Shown here: in pieces, positions 43,236 to 50,879 of the stretch
Position numbering within the stretch: position 1 is the first letter of the stretch
Layout of the letters: each line of letters begins with the position of its first letter
Assembly (NCBI GenBank): GCA_017624235.1
Contig: JAGANL010000015.1
Location: 1 to 64,000, forward strand
DNA from: Lachnospiraceae bacterium
GTDB lineage: Bacteria; Bacillota; Clostridia; Lachnospirales; Lachnospiraceae
Direction: 5' to 3'
DNA length: 64,000 nt
Made by a program: the position numbers and the translations under genes
Notes under the pieces: model-generated
Told to the model about the DNA's origin: nothing
Databases searched by the model: none
What the model saw: only the letters and a program-made list of their open reading frames with translations

Positions 43236-43267
43236 CCTTTCCTCGTACGACATATTTGCGGTTATTT

Positions 43268-43534
43268 CCGCCATCTGTCCGCCGTCTGCTCCTGTGCCCG
43301 GCTCTAAGAGAAAAAGGCCTACAGAAGTACTGAGCGTTTTCTTAATAGAGCATTCACCACCCCAGGGAAAAATCGGCATGGATGCCGATTTTAGGTTTCC
43401 TGCGCACGGATGCGCATGGAAACCGGCCCGGCCGGATATCCATATCTTTGCTGCTCTATTTAGAAAACTCCAGTACGCATGTGGTCTTTTTCTCTTAGAG
43501 CCGGGCACAGGAGCAGACGGCGGGCAGATGGCGG
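43268..43534. repeat. Long nested inverted-repeat element (MITE-like or structured)
   Basis: The only gene-free stretch above 300 bases (43163-43564) holds this element. Arms of 85 bp (43268-43352) and 83 bp (43452-43534) are imperfect inverted copies; their outer 49 bp differ at one position. The 99-bp centre contains a terminator-like hairpin (43369-43392), a second hairpin with arms GGTTTCC and GGAAACC plus TGCGCA on both sides (43394-43424), and a GC-rich CCGGCCCGGCCGG block. No coding is convincing, because open frames appear on both strands as a consequence of the palindrome. It could be a miniature transposable element, a structured RNA or a recombination site. No target-site duplication was identified. 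Confidence 0.8.
43363..43392 (-). terminator. Intrinsic terminator inside the inverted-repeat element
   Basis: On the minus strand the stem AAAATCGGC/GCCGATTTT (43369-43392) encloses a 6-nt loop and is followed by TTTTT and CCCTGG. It would stop the GT4-GT2-GT2-DUF2304 transcript before rfbD. Confidence 0.55.
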
Positions 43535-43564
43535 CACCCTTCGCCACAACCTTCTAACTCCCCA

Positions 43565-43936
43565 TCATTTCTGCCCCTCACGCTCTGCCAGTTCCCGCGC
43601 CAGCTGTTCAATCCGCGCCTCATTCAATGCCACCGCCTGGGAAAGCTGCCGGATACGGTCAGACAATCTCGATACGGTTACCGTCAAGATAAAAATCAGA
43701 AGAATGGAAAAGCAGAAAGCCAATAAAAATAAAGTATTGACCGGTGTCGCAATTCCAAATCCATAGGATATGACATTCAAAATTGCCGGAACCAGGTCTA
43801 CGATCAATACCAGTATCAGCACTATGATCCAGGCCAGTGCATATTTCAATTCCAAAGCCCGTTTCCGTATCATATTCACAATGGCAAGCAGTGCAGCCAG
43901 AATGATTACGGCTGCTATCATCTGCAGTTTTTCCAA
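43565..43936 (-). CDS. DUF2304 membrane protein
   Basis: A 123-aa protein with three hydrophobic helices in residues 5-85 and a C-terminal coiled tail (LSQAVALNEARIEQLARELAERE). RALELKYALAWIIVLILVL matches the DUF2304 core. DUF2304 proteins are usually encoded next to a DPM1-like GT2, as here (43968-44672), and may anchor that enzyme at the membrane. The start is a TTG at 43936, because GGGAGG lies about 8 nt upstream and the first ATG (43921) is too far from it. Function is inferred from neighbour. Confidence 0.82.
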   Translation of the reverse strand: MEKLQMIAAVIILAALLAIVNMIRKRALELKYALAWIIVLILVLIVDLVPAILNVISYGFGIATPVNTLFLLAFCFSILLIFILTVTVSRLSDRIRQLSQAVALNEARIEQLARELAEREGQK

Positions 43937-43967
43937 CTTCTTTTCCTCCCTTATCCTGTCGCGGCAC

Positions 43968-44672
43968 CTACTGCCTCCTCAGCATTTCCATAAAAATTGC
44001 CAGGGTCACCTTCACCATATAGTAAATGCTTCTTCCCGGTGAAATGGATGAGGTTCCTTCCGTCCTTCTGCGCATTTTCACAGGGTATTCCTGCACCTTG
44101 CAGCCCTGACGCAAAATTCTGACCACACTTTCCGGCTCCGGGTAATCCTTGGGATAATTGTCCGCAAACTCTGCAATCACTGTTTTACCTGCCATCCGCA
44201 TGCCGGAGGTCGGATCTGTAATGACCGTCCCGGTCAAAATACGAATCAGACGTGTAAAATAGCGGATTCCCAGCCTGCGGATTCCGGAAGACTGGAATCC
44301 CTCCTTTTCCAAAAAACGGGAACCGATGACCATATCCAGCTTTTGTGTCAGCAGCTTGTCCCGCATAGCATCCAGATAGGCGGCATCATGCTGTCCGTCT
44401 CCATCAAACTGCACCGCTACCTCGTATCCGTTCTGTCGTGCATAGCGGTAGCCGGTCTGTACCGCACCGCCGATACCCAGATTGACCGGCAGATTCAAAA
44501 CCGGATAACCTTTCTCCAGACAGATTCCGAGAGTCTGATCCGAGGAACAGTCATTGACTACCACAAAATCAAAATCCGGTGCATTTCTTCGGATATCCTC
44601 CACCGTCCGGTCTATGCTCTTTTCTTCATTATATGCCGGTATGATAACCAGACTTTTCACAGACCGTTCCAC
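43968..44672 (-). CDS. DPM1-like family 2 glycosyltransferase
   Basis: A 234-aa GT2. SLVIIPAYNEEKSID, VVNDCSSDQTL, NLPVNLGIGGAVQTGYRYA and the metal-site stretch VQFDGDGQHDAAYL match polyprenyl-phosphate-type GT2 enzymes (DPM1/WbbL-like), but there are no C-terminal helices; the adjacent DUF2304 protein probably supplies the membrane anchor. It uses a GTG start preceded by GGAGG. RTEGTSSISP is a typical C-terminal motif. It sits in the operon GT4, GT2, GT2, DUF2304. Donor unknown. Confidence 0.86.
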   Translation of the reverse strand: MERSVKSLVIIPAYNEEKSIDRTVEDIRRNAPDFDFVVVNDCSSDQTLGICLEKGYPVLNLPVNLGIGGAVQTGYRYARQNGYEVAVQFDGDGQHDAAYLDAMRDKLLTQKLDMVIGSRFLEKEGFQSSGIRRLGIRYFTRLIRILTGTVITDPTSGMRMAGKTVIAEFADNYPKDYPEPESVVRILRQGCKVQEYPVKMRRRTEGTSSISPGRSIYYMVKVTLAIFMEMLRRQ

Positions 44673-44714
44673 CTGAATCCTCCGTTTCTCTTTCTAAGCT
44701 CTGTCATCCTGTTT

Positions 44715-44735
44715 GGTTACGGTTCACACGTAACC
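44715..44735. repeat. Short inverted repeat between two GT2 genes
   Basis: GGTTACG (44715-44721) and CGTAACC (44729-44735) form a 7-bp stem with a 7-nt loop in the 80-nt gap between the GT2 genes. There is no T-tract. An operator or mRNA-processing hairpin is possible. Confidence 0.3.
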
Positions 44736-44752
44736 GTTTACCTGTCTGTCCT

Positions 44753-45481
44753 CTACAAAAACTGTAAAAGGACTCTCACCGTACGGCACAAATCCGTGAA
44801 CCAGGCAAAAGAAATGCCATTTTCCACCAGGGCTCTGTGTCCCTCCTTTAAGGAAACCAGATAAGCGGACAGGCCACTGCTGCTCGTTCCGCCATAAGCC
44901 ATCCGGATAAGCACCTCCGGCAGATAGGAAAGTTTTACGCTGCCGTCCTTCAGACACCGCACCATAAATTCGTAATCTGCCGATACTTTATAATCTTCTT
45001 TATAATATCCATATTTTTCATAAATACTGCGCCTGATATAAAAGGTCGGATGTCCCGGCATCCAGCCAAACCGCAGCTTTCCCTGCCCCTGATGCCATTT
45101 GCGTACCACACGTTCTCCGTCCATATACAACAGATCCCCATGCACGCCGTCTGTTCCTTCCTTCCGAATCGTCTCTACCATCCGACTGACCACATGCGCA
45201 TGTGCATATTCATCAAAGCAGCAGCCTACCAGCTCACCGGATGCCATTCTAAGTCCCTTGTTGATTGCACTGTAGATCCCCTGATCCGGCTCACTGAGAA
45301 TGCGTACCTGCTCTCCAAACAATGTGCGCGCTTCCTCCAACACCTGAGGTGTTTCATCCGTGGAAGCCCCATCCACAATGATATATTCGATATCCTCATA
45401 ATCCTGTTTGGCCACCTGATACATAATCCTGCGAAGATTCTGCGCATCGTTATAGGTCGCTGTAATAATGGAGACCTTCAT
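44753..45481 (-). CDS. Family 2 glycosyltransferase (WcaA-like)
   Basis: A 242-aa GT2. It opens with MKVSIITATYNDAQNLRRI, has IVDGASTDETPQVL and DQGIYSAINKGLRMASGELVGCCFDEYAH for the metal-binding region, in which the usual LNSDD is replaced by CCFDE. GWMPGHPTFYIRR is typical of this subgroup. The start at 45481 is chosen because the frame upstream runs inside the previous GT4 gene; even so it overlaps that gene by 32 nt. It probably adds one sugar to the glycan. The FDE replacement could alter metal binding. Confidence 0.83.
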   Translation of the reverse strand: MKVSIITATYNDAQNLRRIMYQVAKQDYEDIEYIIVDGASTDETPQVLEEARTLFGEQVRILSEPDQGIYSAINKGLRMASGELVGCCFDEYAHAHVVSRMVETIRKEGTDGVHGDLLYMDGERVVRKWHQGQGKLRFGWMPGHPTFYIRRSIYEKYGYYKEDYKVSADYEFMVRCLKDGSVKLSYLPEVLIRMAYGGTSSSGLSAYLVSLKEGHRALVENGISFAWFTDLCRTVRVLLQFL

Positions 45482-46880
45482 GGCTTCCGTTTCCTCTCTT
45501 TCCGGCAAGCATCGCTTCATATAAGGAATAGTACCGATCGTACTGGCTGTTCTTTTCAAACTGTTCTGCCCACGTACGGCAATCCTTTGCACCAAATGCC
45601 GTACCCGCTCTGACAGAATCACAGACACCTTCCACCGCCCGAAGCAATGCCTGTCCATTTCCTTTTTCCACACAGATGCCACAGGCAGTTTCTGTCAAGG
45701 CTGCCGTTCTTCCTTCCACCCGTGCAGGCTGCTCAGACTGTTCCGGCTTTTGGCACTGCCCGGATGCTGTCCTCTCTTCCATGACACAGCCGATCGTCTC
45801 CGGGCTTCCGCCCGTCCGAAACGTCACGACCGGCGTTCCGCAGGCCAATGCCTCCAGATTTGCTGTTGGAAAATTGTCCTCCAGCGTGGGATTGACGAAA
45901 ACATCCGCCTGTCGGTATGCCTCTGCCAGCTCTGCAATACTCTCCGTCCTGCCCTCCGGCAGAAGTCTCTGACCGGAAAACTGTTTTCGCAGCATACGCC
46001 TCTGTCTGTCAGACAGACCAATCAGCCGGATACGGTATGGTTCGGGCAGTTTTTCCGCCAGCTCCTGAAAAAAGCGAAGTCCCTTTCTCTCCTCCCAGAC
46101 ATTGGCCACACCCAGTACGGTACGGACCCGTTCTGCCTCCGGCTCCTGCTGATTCCGGAGCGGCATCTTTTCTGACAACTCTGTCACGATTTTCCCACTC
46201 CTGCTCTCCGCGGTAGAAAAGATGTTCAGGTCGATTCCGTTTGGAATCACCTCAACCGGATATTCCTTTAAAAAGGATTTTTTCACCTCATCCGCAAGCC
46301 ATCTGCTTGGAGTTACAAGAGTCAGCCTTTCGACTCCGCAGAAGGCTTCTCTTTTCCGCCTCCAGCCTTCCTCTGCATTGTCCCGAAACAGCGCATACGG
46401 ATAAGCCGAAGCATGATAGCGGCAGCTTTTGCAGCCCTGCTGCCAGAGCAGACAGCCGTTTTTGTCATAATAGGCACAGTGCCCGGTAAAGGGCCAGCAA
46501 TCATGCAGTGTCCAGACTACCGGAAGGTTCTTTTCCTTTATATAGGCAAACAACAATTCTATCTGAAGATAAAACCCATGCAGATTGTGCAGATGCAGAA
46601 GATCCGGTTTTTCCTGTTCCAGAAACCGTAAAAAACGCCGCGTTCTCTCGTCCGAACCAAAGCCCGACTCTCCCAGGAAGAAATTCCGGCATACATGCCT
46701 GTAAAAATCCGGCTTTGTCCCAATCCGATAAGCCTTAATCTCCGGCGCTGCCGTTCCTCTTCCATAGGCAACTGCCGCCTGCGCTCCATGCCGCAGCGCC
46801 GTTTCATACAGGTCAGCGGTAATTCTTCCGACACTGCCCTGCCCGCACACGGTATTGACTAAAATAATCTTCATTTCCAT
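45450..46880 (-). CDS. Family 4 glycosyltransferase
   Basis: About 476 aa with two Rossmann-like halves. It opens with MKIILVNTVCGQGSVGRIT. HLHNLHGFYLQIELL and PVVWTLHDCWPFTGHC form the acceptor half; the donor half has VLGVANVWEERKGL and the E-x7-E motif in NPTLEDNFPTANLEALACGTPVV. An insertion of ~45 residues (about 370-410, rich in Glu and Gln) splits the C-terminal helix region. The start at 46880 follows GAGG by 5 nt; an in-frame ATG at 46874 is an alternative. It is the first gene of its operon, with a good promoter at 46909-46937. Sugar unknown. Confidence 0.87.
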   Translation of the reverse strand: MEMKIILVNTVCGQGSVGRITADLYETALRHGAQAAVAYGRGTAAPEIKAYRIGTKPDFYRHVCRNFFLGESGFGSDERTRRFLRFLEQEKPDLLHLHNLHGFYLQIELLFAYIKEKNLPVVWTLHDCWPFTGHCAYYDKNGCLLWQQGCKSCRYHASAYPYALFRDNAEEGWRRKREAFCGVERLTLVTPSRWLADEVKKSFLKEYPVEVIPNGIDLNIFSTAESRSGKIVTELSEKMPLRNQQEPEAERVRTVLGVANVWEERKGLRFFQELAEKLPEPYRIRLIGLSDRQRRMLRKQFSGQRLLPEGRTESIAELAEAYRQADVFVNPTLEDNFPTANLEALACGTPVVTFRTGGSPETIGCVMEERTASGQCQKPEQSEQPARVEGRTAALTETACGICVEKGNGQALLRAVEGVCDSVRAGTAFGAKDCRTWAEQFEKNSQYDRYYSLYEAMLAGKRGNGSHEGLHYYSDL

Positions 46881-46908
46881 ACTTTCCTCATAAGGACATA
46901 TTAGTTTT

Positions 46909-46937
46909 ATAATACATCCTATCCCCTCCGATTGCAA
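46909..46937 (-). promoter_or_regulatory. Sigma-A promoter of the GT4-DUF2304 operon
   Basis: Minus-strand -10 TATTAT (46909-46914) and -35 TTGCAA (46932-46937) are 17 nt apart, about 29 nt upstream of the GT4 start. It is divergent from the promoter of the DUF3048 gene. Confidence 0.6.
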
Positions 46938-46970
46938 GTTATTAAGGAATCATGAATTTTATGAATTTTT

Positions 46971-47000
46971 AATGACGTGCGGCAACCCTTATGCTATAAT
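46971..47000 (+). promoter_or_regulatory. Extended -10 promoter of the DUF3048 gene
   Basis: TATAAT (46995-47000) is preceded by TGC, giving a good extended -10. A partial -35 AATGAC (46971-46976) lies 18 nt upstream. The start codon is at 47057. Confidence 0.6.
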
Positions 47001-47056
47001 AGAGAACAGAGATTTTTCTCAATACGTTTTATCTGAAAGAAAGTGAGGATCACTGA

Positions 47057-48202
47057 ATGAAAAAATTGCATGTACTCCTCCTTGTAGCATTATCCACCTC
47101 CATGTTGTTATTTGGCTGTGGAAAGAAGGATGATACACAGGAGCCTGCAAACGTAGAAGACATTACCCTGGAAAACGAAGCAGGAAAAGAAGAAGAAGCG
47201 GCTGCAGAGGAAGGGACCGAAGCAGAAACCGAAGAATCCCGTGAAGGCATGGTGCGCAGTACCCTGACCAATGAATGGATTGATGAATCCATTGCTAACA
47301 ACCGTCCAATCGCAGTCATGTTCCCGCATGATAAGACCGCTATGCCTCAGCAGGGTATTGCTGATGCGGACATCGTGTATGAAATTTATGCCCAGAGCAC
47401 AGAGCCCCGTATGCTCGGTGTCATCAAGGACTGGCACAATATGGAAAAGATCGGTAACATTCGAAGCTGCCGTGATTACTATGTATATCTTGCACTGGAA
47501 TGGGATGCTCTTTATGTACATTACGGCCTTGTATACTATGCCGATGATATTTTGGCACGTTCCGATGTCAACCACATCGACGGCTGCGGTCGTGACGGCG
47601 GTGCTTTCCCGGCAAATGCTCCAAATGCTTTCTATCGTATCAGTGATAAGAAAGCACCTCACAATGTATATACCAGCGGCGAATTGCTGCAGGAGGCATG
47701 TGCAGACCTTGGCTTTGATCTGGAATACCGTAAGGATTATTACTATCCGGAGCACTTCAAATTTGCGGACGAGTCCTCTCCGAACACTCTTGCTGATGTA
47801 AAAGGCTCCTTTGATGCTACGAAAATCGACATGAGCAAGGCATTCGGCGTAGACAAGCCGACTCTGGAATATAACGAAAGCGATGGTCTCTACTATCGTA
47901 CCATGTACGGAAACCCGCACAAGGATGCAAACGGCAAGCAGCTTGCTTTTGCTAACGTAGTCGTACAGAACACCTATGCCGAAGCAAGAGACCCGCACAA
48001 ATACTGGTACTATCAGGTACACGATGATACCCGTGACGGCTATTACTTCACACAGGGCAAGGGTATCCACGTAACCTGGAAGAAGAGCGAGAACTACGAA
48101 CCGACCAAATACTATGATGATGACGGAAACGAAGTCGTATTCAATACCGGAAAGACCATGATCTTCATCGTTCAGGACGGTCAGGAATTTGATTATCAAT
48201 AA
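47057..48202 (+). CDS. DUF3048 lipoprotein (YerB-like)
   Basis: A 381-aa lipoprotein. The signal peptide ends with the lipobox LLFGC (Cys at about 21), followed by an acidic, low-complexity linker (EEEAAAEEGTEAETEE) and then DUF3048. The domain shows RPIAVMFPHDKTAMPQQGIADADIVYEIYAQS, GNIRSCRDYYVYLALEWDA and YEPTKYYDDDGNEVVFNTGKT. It is anchored outside the membrane. YerB-type proteins have no proven function; a wall- or envelope-associated role is inferred. It is the only plus-strand gene in this part of the island and has its own promoter and bidirectional terminator. Confidence 0.92.
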   Translation: MKKLHVLLLVALSTSMLLFGCGKKDDTQEPANVEDITLENEAGKEEEAAAEEGTEAETEESREGMVRSTLTNEWIDESIANNRPIAVMFPHDKTAMPQQGIADADIVYEIYAQSTEPRMLGVIKDWHNMEKIGNIRSCRDYYVYLALEWDALYVHYGLVYYADDILARSDVNHIDGCGRDGGAFPANAPNAFYRISDKKAPHNVYTSGELLQEACADLGFDLEYRKDYYYPEHFKFADESSPNTLADVKGSFDATKIDMSKAFGVDKPTLEYNESDGLYYRTMYGNPHKDANGKQLAFANVVVQNTYAEARDPHKYWYYQVHDDTRDGYYFTQGKGIHVTWKKSENYEPTKYYDDDGNEVVFNTGKTMIFIVQDGQEFDYQ

Positions 48203-48231
48203 AATTTTCTCCAAATGCAAAAGATGCTAAA

Positions 48232-48276
48232 AAGGGGACGACAGCCTTTCATCAGGCTATCGTCCCCTTGTCTTTT
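48232..48276. terminator. Bidirectional intrinsic terminator
   Basis: The stem AAGGGGACGA/TCGTCCCCTT (48232-48241 and 48260-48269) with inner GCC/GGC pairing has a small loop. On the plus strand TGTCTTTT follows; on the minus strand TTTTT follows. It separates the DUF3048 gene from the convergent 48291-58754 operon and can serve both. Confidence 0.9.
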
Positions 48277-48290
48277 ACACCATTCTGACC

Positions 48291-49277
48291 TTACGGAATC
48301 AGCGTCCATCCCTCCCAGAGCCGCTCCATCTCTTCCATGTCATATTCCTGATTGTTCCTATGCTTTAACGGACGGATCATCAGCTTATCCTTATGTGCAT
48401 TCAGTCTCGCTCCCCAGAAGCTGAATGTGGAATTGGCACAGATATTGTACCTGCACCGGCTCATCAGATACATATCATAAAAGCTGTCCCTCCCGTGGTT
48501 CCAGTCTACAATCGTAAATTCCTCGTCAGAATACCGCTCTCCGGGCTGCCGGGCATCGGTCTGGCAAGAACCGTTCTGCCAAGAACCGTTCTGCCAAGAA
48601 CCGTTCTGCCAAGAACGTACATACTCTGCATCATCGGAAAAAATATAAAAATGCAGTTTTTTTGCAGAAGGCTGACCACTCTGCTCCTGCCGCACATGCT
48701 CACGCACGAAGCTGACCGCTTTGCCATAATATTCCGGTGTACAGATATTTCCGAAAAGCTCTGCATTTCCAGGGTCGAGATAATCTCCCCTGCGCAGATG
48801 GATGCTGACACTGTATTCCTCTTCCATCTGCTCTGCAAGCTCTCTGTTTTGCACACTCACAGGCTCCGGAAAGCGGATGTCACTGCGAAGCATCTCAAGG
48901 ATATCACTATAGTATTTCTCACAGGCAAAATACCCCTCCAGATATACATCCCGCAGTTCAAAAATCTCCGGCAGATACATTCTGCCCTGCTCGGCAAAAT
49001 AATTCTTTTTCTGTGGCACAAGACGCCGGAAGGCTCTTCCTGCCAGTGTATCCCTTCCGATCAGCACTTCACGCTCCTGTTTCGTACAGACACGATACGG
49101 AAGTCGGTCGAAAAAATTTAATTCCAACTCCCTTGGTTTTAACAGCTTGTGCTGACTCTTTTCTTCAAACCAGGAAAAATCCAGTGCCGCTTCTGCTCCC
49201 AATGCCTCAAACTTACGATAAACCGCATATTGCTGCAGCTGATTACCCAGCCCTCCCATAATCTTTACAATAACCAT
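48291..49277 (-). CDS. Alpha-1,2-fucosyltransferase (GT11) with internal repeat
   Basis: A 328-aa GT11 enzyme that transfers L-fucose from GDP-fucose, probably in an alpha-1,2 linkage. GGLGNQ (8-13), IHLRRGDY (159-166), FSDDAEYV and NSTFSFWGA (282-290) are the family motifs for GDP-fucose binding. Residues 222-238 hold a repeated SWQNG unit, an insertion at the edge of the donor domain after FSDDAEYV. The start at 49277 follows GGGAG. It is last in its operon. The GDP-fucose operon at 20933-25796 would supply the donor. The insert may alter activity or create length variants. Confidence 0.87.
   Translation of the reverse strand: MVIVKIMGGLGNQLQQYAVYRKFEALGAEAALDFSWFEEKSQHKLLKPRELELNFFDRLPYRVCTKQEREVLIGRDTLAGRAFRRLVPQKKNYFAEQGRMYLPEIFELRDVYLEGYFACEKYYSDILEMLRSDIRFPEPVSVQNRELAEQMEEEYSVSIHLRRGDYLDPGNAELFGNICTPEYYGKAVSFVREHVRQEQSGQPSAKKLHFYIFSDDAEYVRSWQNGSWQNGSWQNGSCQTDARQPGERYSDEEFTIVDWNHGRDSFYDMYLMSRCRYNICANSTFSFWGARLNAHKDKLMIRPLKHRNNQEYDMEEMERLWEGWTLIP
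48571..48615 (-). repeat. 15-bp tandem repeat in the fucosyltransferase gene
   Basis: Three identical 15-bp units occur at 48571-48585, 48586-48600 and 48601-48615, with a degenerate partial copy just before (48556-48570). Each encodes five residues (SWQNG-type), so slippage changes protein length in frame. Confidence 0.9.
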
Positions 49278-49341
49278 CGCCTTTTGCTCCCTCATTTCCC
49301 ATGATGTCTGCCTTACTTTATAAACTGTTTTTTCATATCTC

Positions 49342-50862
49342 CTAACGTCCCAGCCTGCGCAACAGGATGCCTTTCAGGTACCGAAGCTCTTCCCGTTTTC
49401 GGAAGCAAAGGAAGAACAGCCCGTTGAACACCAGTGTAATCACTACCGCCATACAAATCAACGTCCCCCAGCTCTTCTGCTCCAAAATCATCCTTCCGAT
49501 CGGCAGAAGCACTGCTGCCGATAAGCCAAGCTGCAGCCAGTAGACCGCCGCATCTTTAAAATACTCCACTGCTGATTTCTGAAAGCAGAGCCGGTAGATT
49601 AAAAACGGACGAATGAGATTCGCCATCAGGCCGGAGACGATCGTTCCGATATATACCCCCAAAAGCCCGATCTTCTGCACCAGCACAATGGATACGATCA
49701 GGTTCACAATGCCCTGTGCAAATGCCAGATACTTATCCTCCCGGAAAATTCCGGCTGCTGTCTTAAAATTGTAGAGCACAATACGTTCTCCCTTGCAGTA
49801 ATAGTCAAACACGATACAGAAAATCACACTGAAGGCCACAACACGTCCTGCCCCCCATGCCGTCTCCACCAGCGGGGACAACAGGAACCAGAAGCCTATT
49901 GCACTGAACCCATACAGCCATGCCGCTGTAAAACGGTAGACCCGAAACAGCGAAAGCTGACGTTCCTTTGACTCTGTCGCAATCAGATTGCCAAAACCGG
50001 AAATCACCGAATTGAACACAATGTCCACAAAGCCCGTCACCGCCGCAATAATCATATTATAGTTATCAATGAGTCCTACCAGCGTAACATTCAGAAAAGA
50101 AGAAATGATGATGGCATCCGTCTGGAGCCTTGCCGCATCTCCGATTTTCTGAATCGCCAGCGCCCTGGTATCCGACACAATAGTCTGCGTCTCCTCGCGG
50201 CTCAGCTTCTCTCCATCCCTTTCCCGCAGGTAGGGATACTTCCGATTCAGGTAGACATTCATAATCAGCTTCTGCAGCAGCTCTATCACTGCCACCGCCA
50301 TCAGATACATCAGAAAATCTGCCGTCGTAAGCAATATGATGATCTGAACTACGGAAGTCACGATCTTCGATACCGTTGCCGCATTGGTCTGAATATAATT
50401 CATCTGTCTGGCATTGACCAGACTGTACTTATAAGCCATAAAGTAGGTGCTGACCGTATTGAACAGAAAGATCAGATAATAAACTGTCAGTTCCTGCTGC
50501 GTCAGGCCAATGGAATTTTTGACAATAACAGGAAGAAAGGGAACCACTGCCAGCCCTAACAGCGCCACCACCGCAGCAATAGCCCGGTATGCCTTCCGGT
50601 AAAAGCACATATATGCCTTAATCTTGCCGATATCTTCTCTGGCGACCGGGCCATAGAGACTGTAATTCATTGCCGTTCCGATTCCCAGCTCCGCCAGCGA
50701 CACCACGGACAAAATCCCGGTATACAGCCCGTTCACACCCAACAGTGTTTCGCCCAGCCGATTCAAGAACACCGTCCGCAGTATGAAGCCTAATACCAGA
50801 TAGGTAAAATTACTGATATAGCCGAATATGATATTTTTTGCCGCATACTGTACTCTGCCCAA
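49342..50862 (-). CDS. Wzx-type lipid-linked oligosaccharide flippase
   Basis: A 506-aa membrane protein with about 12-14 helices, of the polysaccharide-biosynthesis MATE-like (PST) family. KNIIFGYISNFTYLVLGFILRTVFLNRLGETLLGVNGLYTGILSVVSLAELGIGTAM is the conserved start region, but it is described here only in parts: FGYISNFTYLVLGF and LGVNGLYTGILSVV. The start is a TTG at 50862, with AAAGGAA about 10 nt upstream; no better ATG exists. It would flip undecaprenyl-linked repeat units. It is encoded beside a pyruvyl transferase and two GT2 genes. It could serve the EpsG polymerase of region A or a separate glycan. Confidence 0.85.
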   Translation of the reverse strand: MGRVQYAAKNIIFGYISNFTYLVLGFILRTVFLNRLGETLLGVNGLYTGILSVVSLAELGIGTAMNYSLYGPVAREDIGKIKAYMCFYRKAYRAIAAVVALLGLAVVPFLPVIVKNSIGLTQQELTVYYLIFLFNTVSTYFMAYKYSLVNARQMNYIQTNAATVSKIVTSVVQIIILLTTADFLMYLMAVAVIELLQKLIMNVYLNRKYPYLRERDGEKLSREETQTIVSDTRALAIQKIGDAARLQTDAIIISSFLNVTLVGLIDNYNMIIAAVTGFVDIVFNSVISGFGNLIATESKERQLSLFRVYRFTAAWLYGFSAIGFWFLLSPLVETAWGAGRVVAFSVIFCIVFDYYCKGERIVLYNFKTAAGIFREDKYLAFAQGIVNLIVSIVLVQKIGLLGVYIGTIVSGLMANLIRPFLIYRLCFQKSAVEYFKDAAVYWLQLGLSAAVLLPIGRMILEQKSWGTLICMAVVITLVFNGLFFLCFRKREELRYLKGILLRRLGR

Positions 50863-50879
50863 ATCAGCCCGTTCCTTTC

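Noticed and set aside
42224-43333. Long plus-strand frame opposite rfbD
   Set aside because: It is antisense to a complete Rossmann enzyme and its product shows no family pattern.
43227-43557. Open frames on both strands across the inverted-repeat element that look alike
   Set aside because: They are mirror images caused by the palindromic arms; there is no plausible start with RBS and no family match.
47108-48220. Long minus-strand frame opposite the DUF3048 lipoprotein gene
   Set aside because: The plus-strand gene has lipobox, promoter and terminator; the antisense frame has no domain and is a codon-bias shadow.
48556-48615. CRISPR-like or phase-variable frameshift tract
   Set aside because: The 15-bp units have no spacers, and being a multiple of three they cannot switch the gene off by slippage.
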